Positions 1-5,281 of a stretch of DNA of 6,101 nucleotides are shown here, one piece after another (position 1 is the first letter of the stretch; every line of letters starts with the position of its first letter). The stretch comes from JAJFTV01 sp964426355 (GTDB lineage: Bacteria; Chloroflexota; Anaerolineae; Anaerolineales; Anaerolineaceae). The position numbers and the translations under genes are program-made. Below the pieces are notes generated by a model. It was not told the origin of the DNA and did not search any database. It was given only the letters and a program-made list of their open reading frames with translations. Location of the stretch: positions 1-6,101 of the forward strand of contig CAYRRA010000224.1 of the NCBI GenBank assembly GCA_964426355.1, given 5' to 3'.

Positions 1-101
1 AATGATACCCCCAACAATACCAGGATCAATCTCCCTTTTAACGATTGATACCACAACTTAGTTTGTTTTCTTCCTGCTTTATCCCCAATATTATTTGACA
101 T
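1..101 (-). CDS. N-terminal fragment of a membrane protein, cut by the window edge
   Basis: The ATG at 101-99 follows a perfect Shine-Dalgarno (AGGAGGT, 115-109) at 7 bases, and the frame stays open for 33 codons to the window edge. The peptide starts MSNNIGDKAGRKQTK, a basic hydrophilic stretch, then LWYQSLKGR and LILVLLGVS, which looks like the beginning of a transmembrane helix. A short positively charged N-terminus running into a helix through an S-L-K-G-R-L type junction is common in membrane sensors (histidine kinases, diguanylate cyclases and other HAMP proteins). That family assignment is only a guess, because no diagnostic domain lies inside the window. The gene has the same orientation as the secreted-protein gene upstream but is 373 bases away, so it probably has its own promoter. 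That this is a real gene start is well supported by the ribosome binding site; its function is unknown. Confidence 0.75.
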   Translation of the reverse strand, partial: MSNNIGDKAGRKQTKLWYQSLKGRLILVLLGVS

Positions 102-108
102 TATTTTT

Positions 109-115
109 ACCTCCT
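109..115 (-). promoter_or_regulatory. Ribosome binding site of the left-edge gene
   Basis: AGGAGGT on the minus strand, 7 bases before the ATG at 101. It matches the anti-Shine-Dalgarno core in full and is the main reason for calling a gene at the window edge. Confidence 0.8.
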
Positions 116-145
116 AAATTTTCCGGCGAAAAAGATTACCTCTAT

Positions 146-154
146 TTTGTAGCA
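146..154 (-). promoter_or_regulatory. Possible extended -10 element for the left-edge gene
   Basis: On the minus strand TGC-TACAAA fits the extended -10 form (TGn followed by a TATAAT-like hexamer) and would start RNA near 139, leaving a leader of about 38 bases. No convincing -35 box lies 16-18 bases upstream, and the surroundings are AT-rich, so chance matches are likely. Confidence 0.3.
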
Positions 155-286
155 ATGAACAAAAAAGCGCTTCCGTGTACTTTTATGTTTCTCCCATCAC
201 CTTCAAGATTTAAACAAACAACGACCTCCCCCGGATGGTGCAAAGTGAAAGAAGTCGCGTTGATATAAAAAGTGTAATAAAAATCA

Positions 287-314
287 TTGACAAATAAAGT
301 AAAAATCCTATAAA
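287..314 (+). promoter_or_regulatory. Candidate plus-strand sigma70 promoter with no gene behind it
   Basis: TTGACA (287-292), a 16-base spacer and TATAAA (309-314) form a near-consensus sigma70 pair on the plus strand, opposite to every gene in the window. RNA would start near 321 and run toward the nested inverted repeat at 386-433 and then into the antisense of the secreted-protein gene. The exact -35 match is the strongest point. Against it, the region is AT-rich, where such pairs arise by chance, and no convincing reading frame follows. Confidence 0.35.
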
Positions 315-385
315 TTTTGGACAACATTAAAACAGTCAAAATACAGGCAGCAACTCATCCTGCGGCAATCTCGCTTCTGGCTGAC

Positions 386-433
386 GATTATCACGCTGAT
401 TTTTCTTCGAGAAAAATGCCGATTCAGATAATC
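386..433. repeat. Nested inverted repeat downstream of the secreted-protein gene; possible weak terminator
   Basis: The inner part is a perfect 8-bp inverted repeat, ATTTTTCT (399-406) and AGAAAAAT (410-417), around a 3-base loop. An outer 7-bp pair, GATTATC (386-392) and GATAATC (427-433), encloses it. For the minus-strand transcript it begins 41 bases after the stop codon of the secreted-protein gene, a normal place for a terminator or 3'-end stabiliser. Stem pairing is A/T-rich and no T-run follows on either strand, so a strong intrinsic terminator is unlikely. Confidence 0.4.
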
Positions 434-473
434 AACGAACCCTTAAGCCAGTAAACTTTGACAAATGAACTCA

Positions 474-3422
474 TCAAAAACCGTTAAATATCGGCATATA
501 GAACTCCTCTTCATATTCAACAGGTTCTCCCACAATCAGGGCGTTCAGGTCAACTATTGCACCTGAGATGTGCAGCATTTTGAAAACGTGCTGTCCTTCT
601 TCAACACAGATGGGCATCGTTTGCAGCCAGCTAATGGGGTGGCGTACGTACTGGGTGAGTGTGTGCACCAGCACATCATCGATGTAAATCTCCATTACAC
701 CATGCTCTGGATCGCCCGAAAAAACGACCGCCGCACAGCGCCCTTCAAAGAAGAATACCGCGAAGTTTCCAGGGGTATAAGACGTATGTTGTGTGTTGCC
801 ATACGCACCGGATGTCTCCGTAATCAGCCAATTTCCTTCATAGAAAACCTGGGGGTCATCATAGCTGCCCTGCCCCTGCGGTTCCGGTTGTGCCCGCCAG
901 CCAGTCTCGGCTGCGCTGGGCAAACCACAAAAATCCCCGGTGCCAATGCATACCTTCACCCGGTATTCATACAGAATGCCAGGAACAGCGCTGATATCGT
1001 TGAAGACCGCATTCAAAGTATTCCCCAACTGTATTTCGCCCCCCCCTGGAGCAGTGCGAAAGACCCGATAGGAATATGTATCCGAGAGGGCATCCCAGCT
1101 AATCGTAACCTGCCCGGTCGAACTTCCATCGCTGGCGCTGACGTTTTCAGGTGGTGCAATCTTCGGCAGCAAGACTGCAAAAGTCGACAGGCGGGTCTCG
1201 GTGCTGCCGCAAATGATATTCTCATCCATATCCAGATAATCCGAAGAGAGGGTAATGTCATTCCAGGCTTCGTTGTATTGATACAACCGCAGTTGTTCCT
1301 CCAACACGCCCAGCCCGGCATCGTCATAATGCAGGCAAACCTGCACCGGGGTGGAATAATGTGCAGATGAGGCGGCTTCATACACATAGCCAAGCAAATC
1401 AAAATCACCGATGATGTAATAAGGATTGTTGGGGAGCTGCGTTTCCCAGGTTACCCCCGCCTGGTTCACCGCGGCAAACGTCAGGCTGAGATGCGGCAAA
1501 GTAACAATCTGGTTGGCGCCGGTCGATGTTATCACAGACTGTTCCACCAGGCTGAAATCGATGCCACTCAAAACCGGGGTTTCCGCGCTAACGCTCAATA
1601 TTGAAGCCTGTTCCGGATCTTGTTCTTCTTGCCAGTATTCAGGCTGATACCCCCTTTTGCTACCGCACAACGATGAAGAAGCAAAAGCTGTAAAAGATTG
1701 GTTATACGGCACATTCAAAGCGATATAACGTCCATTTTCATCCGTACAGGTAGAGGTTTTCCAGCCATCCCCTGCGATCTCGACGCGCATCCTGTTCAAC
1801 GGGGTACCACCAGCATCCCGAACCACCCCGGTTACACTGCCCCCGGTCTCAACCACAAAATCGATCTCATCAACCGTTTGACCGTACGTAATGGGCACAG
1901 GGTCGGCTGTCGCTTCGGTCTTTCCATCGTAATAGAGAATGCCGAACCTCCAATCATCAACAAAGACCTTATACCCATCCGGGTCGTATATCAACCCATC
2001 GATCCAGTATCGCCCGTTTACATCTGTCCAGGCACAATCATCGCCAGCGCCATAATAAGGGATGGCGCACACCTTAACATCCCCCAGCGGAACGCCCCCT
2101 GTACCGGTTACTTCTCCGGCAATCACACCCAATGTTTCCAGGGTAAAATCGACATTTGTCCATTCAGTGTGTTCCTCATCAAACCAGATATGGCTCGCAG
2201 AACTCTCCAGAGCTGCTTCTTCCCAGTATTCCTGAAAAATCAGCTCTCCAAAGGCATCGTATGACCTCGCCAGGGCTTTGCCCAATAGCTGATCAGGAAT
2301 GCTCGCAAACTCGTAATGACCGTATTCATCGGTGATGGTTTCGAAACCATCATATTGCAAGATAAATGCAATTTGGATACCCTCCAGGGGATCGCCCTCC
2401 GGGGTTTCTACCGTACCGGAAACGACGCCGCCCGGCTCCAGCGCAAAGTTAATATCGCTGGTTGTCTGTGCAGAGACGACCGGTACTGCAGCAGCCCATC
2501 GTTTTTGGTGTGTATCGTTATAGTATTCCAACGACCAGCCATCCGCGATTACCCTGACTGAATAGGCATCAAAAGCCGGAAGCCTTTTAATGATGTAATC
2601 CCCATCTGCATCGGTCAAGCCGCAAAAGCTCTGCCCGGCATCATCTACCGCACAAACCTCAATGCCTTCCAACGGCAAACCATTGGCTTGGCTGGTCACC
2701 GCGCCGGAAATCATACCGCCCAGTTCGAGGGTAAAATCAATCGCGCCAGTTGCCGGAGTCTGCCTGTTATACTGAGCGCACGAGAAACAGTTTTCTGGGG
2801 CATAATCCGGATGGCTGTTGGGGCAAGACGGGTCCACGCTCGCCCGCAGGTTCAACCCATCCTCCTCCTTTGCGGGTATGCCCGACAATACATACTCCCC
2901 GTTGGCATCCGTGCAGGTATAAAACGCCGGGAAATCGAGCGATTCGACCCGTATCTGTGAAAGCGGGACCCCTTCCCCATCAGTGACCGTGCCTGAAAGG
3001 CTGGCGCCTTCATCCAGGGCAAAATCGATCCCGCCGGTGACCATCCCTTCCACTACCTGGACGTGATCTGCTCCATCATATTCGCCAGTTTGCTGTTCAA
3101 AATACGCTTCCTCGAAATATTCAAGCGCCCAGCCTGTTTGTTCCACCAAGACGACATAGTTACCCACCGGCAACCCGTTGATGGAATAGACTCCAGTAGA
3201 AACGCTGGAGGCGCACATATAGGCTGCATGGGAAATCGATTTTGCACATACTTCAATCCCTGAAAGCGGCAGCCCCGTTGCGGCATGAAATACTGTGCCG
3301 GAAATACTGCCGGTTTGCCCCTGTGCGCTGGCAATTAATAAATCGGATACCTTGAGGTTTGCGGCGAACACAACGAAAAGAAGCAAAATGCCGATGAAAG
3401 AAAATCTTTTTGCAGTCAACAT
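474..3422 (-). CDS. Large secreted protein with six tandem carboxypeptidase-regulatory-like domains, an FnIII domain and a C-terminal beta-sandwich
   Basis: Probable cell-surface or secreted protein of 982 aa; its ligand is unknown and no catalytic motif is visible. Residues 1-33 form a signal peptide: MLTAKR, a hydrophobic core, and likely cleavage after ASA. Residues 37-627 hold six beta-sandwich repeats, each with S-G-x-V near the start, P-L in the first strand region, a T-D-x-x-G-x-Y turn and an I-D-F-x-L end, as in carboxypeptidase-regulatory-like/CnaB-like folds. Residues 628-754 carry a beta-rich domain with LTFAAVNQAG, VCLHYDD and LRLYQYNEAW, about 755-845 an FnIII-type domain, and about 851-964 a jelly-roll-like module (EIYIDDVLV). 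The end, FYMPIFNGF, resembles Chloroflexota tails; there is no LPXTG signal or membrane anchor. The mature chain has 18 cysteines, mostly in local pairs, which fits export. Start choice: the ATG at 3422 has AAAAGGGG 6 bases upstream and directly precedes the signal peptide. An in-frame ATG at 3485 would add 21 residues but lacks a ribosome binding site. Confidence 0.9.
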   Translation of the reverse strand: MLTAKRFSFIGILLLFVVFAANLKVSDLLIASAQGQTGSISGTVFHAATGLPLSGIEVCAKSISHAAYMCASSVSTGVYSINGLPVGNYVVLVEQTGWALEYFEEAYFEQQTGEYDGADHVQVVEGMVTGGIDFALDEGASLSGTVTDGEGVPLSQIRVESLDFPAFYTCTDANGEYVLSGIPAKEEDGLNLRASVDPSCPNSHPDYAPENCFSCAQYNRQTPATGAIDFTLELGGMISGAVTSQANGLPLEGIEVCAVDDAGQSFCGLTDADGDYIIKRLPAFDAYSVRVIADGWSLEYYNDTHQKRWAAAVPVVSAQTTSDINFALEPGGVVSGTVETPEGDPLEGIQIAFILQYDGFETITDEYGHYEFASIPDQLLGKALARSYDAFGELIFQEYWEEAALESSASHIWFDEEHTEWTNVDFTLETLGVIAGEVTGTGGVPLGDVKVCAIPYYGAGDDCAWTDVNGRYWIDGLIYDPDGYKVFVDDWRFGILYYDGKTEATADPVPITYGQTVDEIDFVVETGGSVTGVVRDAGGTPLNRMRVEIAGDGWKTSTCTDENGRYIALNVPYNQSFTAFASSSLCGSKRGYQPEYWQEEQDPEQASILSVSAETPVLSGIDFSLVEQSVITSTGANQIVTLPHLSLTFAAVNQAGVTWETQLPNNPYYIIGDFDLLGYVYEAASSAHYSTPVQVCLHYDDAGLGVLEEQLRLYQYNEAWNDITLSSDYLDMDENIICGSTETRLSTFAVLLPKIAPPENVSASDGSSTGQVTISWDALSDTYSYRVFRTAPGGGEIQLGNTLNAVFNDISAVPGILYEYRVKVCIGTGDFCGLPSAAETGWRAQPEPQGQGSYDDPQVFYEGNWLITETSGAYGNTQHTSYTPGNFAVFFFEGRCAAVVFSGDPEHGVMEIYIDDVLVHTLTQYVRHPISWLQTMPICVEEGQHVFKMLHISGAIVDLNALIVGEPVEYEEEFYMPIFNGF
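1542..3314 (-). repeat. Six tandem protein-domain repeats arranged A-B-A-B-A-B
   Basis: The repeats, about 95-103 residues each, cover residues 37-139, 140-235, 236-331, 332-431, 432-527 and 528-627 of the secreted protein. Odd repeats share V-C-A in the second strand (Cys 59, 257, 452) with a second cysteine 10-11 residues later (70, 267, 463) and an aromatic stretch (WALEYF, WSLEYY, ILYYD). Even repeats lack V-C-A; the second and sixth share T-C-T-D-x-N-G-x-Y and a later cysteine (170/200 and 559/586), while the fourth and sixth share an EYW motif. Repeats two apart therefore look more alike than neighbours, with a period of about 195 residues. This is seen by eye, without an alignment score. 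Confidence 0.75.
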
Positions 3423-3436
3423 GCGTTTCCCCTTTT
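3423..3436 (-). promoter_or_regulatory. Ribosome binding site that decides the start of the secreted-protein gene
   Basis: AAAAGGGG (3436-3429) lies 6 bases before the ATG at 3422. The upstream in-frame ATG at 3485 is preceded by ACCTCTT, which cannot pair with the anti-Shine-Dalgarno. This favours the shorter product, which also has a normal signal-peptide N-terminus. Confidence 0.65.
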
Positions 3437-3491
3437 CTAATTCACAAGATCGATGACTGTATGCACTCCCCTTTTTGGACTGCATAAGAGG

Positions 3492-3505
3492 TGTTCATTA
3501 GAACA
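3492..3505. promoter_or_regulatory. Short palindrome just downstream of the promoter, possible operator
   Basis: TGTTC-ATTA-GAACA is a perfect 5+5 bp inverted repeat lying at about +6 to +20 of the predicted transcript. One half, in the form TAGAACA (3499-3505), recurs at 3561-3567 on the other side of the promoter. Position and symmetry suit a repressor site, but no known regulator is recognised and the arms are short enough to occur by chance. Confidence 0.25.
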
Positions 3506-3517
3506 TTCCCCCACTAG

Positions 3518-3546
3518 ATTGTATGATAATTTGGGGCGGGATTCAA
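3518..3546 (-). promoter_or_regulatory. Sigma70-type promoter of the secreted-protein gene
   Basis: On the minus strand TTGAAT (3546-3541), an exact 17-base spacer and TACAAT (3523-3518) give 4/6 and 5/6 matches to consensus with ideal spacing. Transcription would start near 3511, about 89 bases before the chosen ATG at 3422 and 26 before the alternative at 3485. It lies downstream of the hairpin that follows flotillin, so the secreted-protein gene is likely transcribed on its own. Confidence 0.6.
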
Positions 3547-3602
3547 CACCATCCTACGACTAGAACAATCGCATCTAAATTGATTTCATATATAAAATGA
3601 GG

Positions 3603-3648
3603 TTTATTCCCACCCCACCCCTGACCCCGCCCCAAGGCGGGGAATAAA
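3603..3648. repeat. 46-bp GC-rich element with 9-bp terminal inverted repeats (REP/MITE-like)
   Basis: TTTATTCCC (3603-3611) and GGGAATAAA (3640-3648) are perfect inverted repeats that bound the element. Inside, CCCCGCC (3625-3631) and GGCGGGG (3636-3642) form a second, competing 7-bp stem around a 4-base loop. Five C-runs (3609-3611, 3613-3616, 3618-3621, 3625-3628, 3630-3633), separated by 1 to 3 bases, give a G-quadruplex motif on the minus strand. The layout resembles short palindromic repeats scattered between genes in many bacterial genomes. Copy number cannot be seen here, and no target-site duplication is visible. Confidence 0.5.
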
Positions 3649-3693
3649 GCTTTGCAGCGAAACCGTGCTCATTACCCCGCCGGCAAATGAGAT

Positions 3694-3736
3694 AACACAA
3701 AGCGGCTGCCTGAAAACAGGACAACCGCTCTGTATT
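3694..3736 (-). terminator. Long hairpin after the flotillin operon, probable terminator or 3'-end stabiliser
   Basis: The arms 3736-3717 and 3712-3694 can form 19 pairs around a 4-base TTTT loop (minus strand), with one bulged base (3721). Sixteen pairs are Watson-Crick; the other three (3706/3724, 3700/3730, 3696/3734) are G-U in the minus-strand RNA but A-C mismatches in plus-strand RNA. It starts 61 bases after the flotillin stop codon. No clear T-run follows, only TTGTGTT inside the arm, so classical Rho-independent termination is not assured. Confidence 0.55.
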
Positions 3737-3796
3737 TGAAAAATCATTCAGACTTATCGCGTTATCTTTTAGGATAACTGGGTGATTCTGATTCTC

Positions 3797-5248
3797 CTAA
3801 GCCTTTGTTTCTGTGCTTTCGGCGGGTTTATCTTCTGCCTTTTCTTTCGTCATTCCTTCTACCACTTCAATGTCCTGCTTCATCTTCCCCAAATACTCGG
3901 GCAGTTCAATGCCCACCATGGATGAAATCTCCTGCAGGGGAGGAATACTCTTGTACAGGTTGGAAATAAAATTGGCTGTAGAGGAGCTGCCAGACGAGCC
4001 CGAATCCCAGACTGTGATCTTATCGATCTTGAGGTTTTTAATTGCATCCACCTGGTGGGCGACCAGTTCTTCCATCTTCTCGATCAACAGCAACGTAGCT
4101 GCTGCTTTTGCGTCGCCGTTTGTGCTCTTCACCAGCGAGGCATAACCTTCCGCCTTGCTTTCCAGCAGCTTGCGCAAACCCTGGGCTTCCGCTTCATACT
4201 TCATTAAAATACCATCCGCTTCACCCCTGGCTTCACGCCGGATCTGTTCTGCCTTAGCTTCGGCATCGATCTCCACTTTCTGCTTCTCAATCTCCTGCCG
4301 GACCACCTCGGCTGCGCGCAGGCGTTCCTGCTCAGAGAGGTATTGAGCTTTCTGGATTATCGCCTCTGCTTCACGTCGGGCAACCTCTGCCTGTTGAAGT
4401 GCCTTGGCTTCTTGCACTGCCAGAGTCGAATTGGAATTAGCAATCGTGGCTTTAGAAAGGTTCTCGCCATCGACGGCTTCTGCCTCGCGCTGCTGCACAT
4501 AAATACGCTGGTCAGCCTCTGCCTTTTTGCGTCCTTTTACCGCCTGGGCGGCATTTTCCGCCACGCGCACATCCTTCTCACGGTTGGCTTCCGCCTCACC
4601 GATCGCACCGACTTTTTCCTGTTCAGCCACATCCACTTTTGCCCGGTTGATCGCTTCGGAGGCAGCTTTCTTGCCTATGCTCTCGATATAATCTGACTCA
4701 TCGGTGATGTCAGTGATATTGACGTTGATGAGATACAGACCGATCTTGTTGAGTTCCGGTTCCACATTCTTACGCACCGACTCCAGAAAACTCTCGCGAT
4801 CCTGGTTAATTTGCTCAATGGTCAGCGAGGCAACCGTCAAACGAAGCTGACCAAAGATAATTTCCTTCGCCATGTCCTCAATCGCCTGCCTGTCGAGATG
4901 CAGCAGGCGCTCGGCGGCATTGTTCATAATTTCCGGTTCCGTGCTAACGCCCACCGTAAATGTGCTGGGAACATTGATACGGATGTTTTGCAGCGAAAGC
5001 GCACCCTGCAGCGGGATATTGATGGTGATGGGGGTCAGGCTGAGGTAAGCATAATCCTGGATCACGGGCCAAACAATCGTACCACCACCATGCGATGTAA
5101 TACTGGATCGACCCTTTTCGATGCGCCCGTAAACGACAAGAATCTTGTCGGAAGGGCAGCGTTTGTACCTGCTCAGCATGTACATGACCACTGAAAAAAT
5201 AAGGATCACAAACACACTGATTGCGATCAAAGTTAGAAAGCTGTCCAT
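3797..5248 (-). CDS. Flotillin (SPFH/band 7 family, FloT/YqiK-like)
   Basis: Flotillin-family membrane scaffold of 483 aa. Flotillins oligomerise at the inner face of the membrane and organise microdomains that gather signalling, transport and secretion proteins. Residues 4-26 form one N-terminal hydrophobic segment, followed by YKRCPSDKILVVYG, typical of flotillins. The SPFH domain spans about 30-190 (IVWPVIQDYAYLSL, NVPSTFTVGV, ELNKIGLYLINVNITDITD). Residues about 190-400 are a long Glu/Ala-rich coiled coil with AEA/REA repeats. The C-terminal part has ITVWDSGSSG, a Ser-rich linker, IPPLQEISSMVGIELPEYLG, and a charged tail. Length is close to B. subtilis FloT (about 509 aa) and clearly longer than FloA (about 331 aa). 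The start is firm: AAAGGAG lies 5 bases before the ATG. The NfeD-like gene ends 33 bases upstream on the same strand, an operon arrangement known for this pair. Eukaryote-like reggie origin is not implied; the fold is broadly bacterial. Confidence 0.95.
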   Translation of the reverse strand: MDSFLTLIAISVFVILIFSVVMYMLSRYKRCPSDKILVVYGRIEKGRSSITSHGGGTIVWPVIQDYAYLSLTPITINIPLQGALSLQNIRINVPSTFTVGVSTEPEIMNNAAERLLHLDRQAIEDMAKEIIFGQLRLTVASLTIEQINQDRESFLESVRKNVEPELNKIGLYLINVNITDITDESDYIESIGKKAASEAINRAKVDVAEQEKVGAIGEAEANREKDVRVAENAAQAVKGRKKAEADQRIYVQQREAEAVDGENLSKATIANSNSTLAVQEAKALQQAEVARREAEAIIQKAQYLSEQERLRAAEVVRQEIEKQKVEIDAEAKAEQIRREARGEADGILMKYEAEAQGLRKLLESKAEGYASLVKSTNGDAKAAATLLLIEKMEELVAHQVDAIKNLKIDKITVWDSGSSGSSSTANFISNLYKSIPPLQEISSMVGIELPEYLGKMKQDIEVVEGMTKEKAEDKPAESTETKA

Positions 5249-5253
5249 TTTTT

Positions 5254-5260
5254 CTCCTTT
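5254..5260 (-). promoter_or_regulatory. Ribosome binding site of flotillin
   Basis: AAAGGAG on the minus strand, 5 bases before the ATG at 5248 and inside the 33-base gap after the NfeD-like gene. It is much stronger than the site in front of the NfeD-like gene, which may favour more flotillin than partner protein from the shared message (inference). Confidence 0.8.
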
Positions 5261-5281
5261 ACAGTATAAAATACTTAAAAA

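Larger units (their letters stand above)
102..473. other. AT-rich intergenic region without a convincing gene
   Basis: These 372 bases separate the stop of the secreted-protein gene (474) from the start of the left-edge gene (101). They are visibly richer in A and T than the flanking genes. They hold the left-edge gene's ribosome binding site, a weak minus-strand extended -10 (146-154), a plus-strand TTGACA/TATAAA pair (287-314) and a nested inverted repeat (386-433). A 65-codon minus-strand frame (142-339) starts at TTG with no ribosome binding site, and a 45-codon plus-strand frame (317-454) also begins with an unsupported TTG. I do not accept either as a gene. Confidence 0.6.
3423..3796. 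other. Intergenic region between flotillin and the secreted-protein gene
   Basis: This 374-base stretch holds, in minus-strand order, a small AT-rich hairpin (3778-3761: GTTATC and GATAAC around a 6-base loop), the long hairpin at 3736-3694, the GC-rich element at 3648-3603, a near-palindromic A/T stretch (3598-3583), a sigma70-type promoter (3546-3518) and a leader of about 89 bases with a TGTTC/GAACA palindrome. The leader also contains an 18-codon reading frame (3498-3442) that ends 19 bases before the chosen start. It has no ribosome binding site and is not called as a gene. Confidence 0.6.

Noticed and set aside
142..339. 65-codon minus-strand frame in the AT-rich gap
   Set aside because: Its start is TTG (the first ATG is at 327), no ribosome binding site precedes either, the first half is just A/T-rich codons for Phe, Tyr and Ile, and its end overlaps a possible -10 box of the next gene. 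The second half (GEVVVCLNLEGDGRNIKV) looks somewhat protein-like, so a decayed gene remnant cannot be excluded.
317..454. 45-codon plus-strand frame containing SLLADDYHADFSSRK
   Set aside because: The peptide looks plausible by eye, but it begins with TTG right behind a -10 box, before the predicted RNA start, and has no ribosome binding site. An open stretch of this length is expected by chance.
570..1370. Long plus-strand open frame (266 codons) inside the secreted-protein gene
   Set aside because: It lies antisense to a well-supported gene with a signal peptide and clear domains, has no ribosome binding site of note, and its translation shows no recognisable domain. Other plus-strand frames such as 1698-2264, 2316-2561, 4343-4696 and 4811-5194 are rejected for the same reason.
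3603..3648. C-run and GC stem as a CRISPR repeat or tRNA-like element
   Set aside because: There is a single copy in the window, no spacer periodicity, and no cloverleaf pairing.
3761..3778. GTTATC/GATAAC hairpin just after the flotillin stop codon as a terminator
   Set aside because: Only six pairs, mostly A/T, with no following T-run. The long hairpin at 3694-3736 is a far better candidate.
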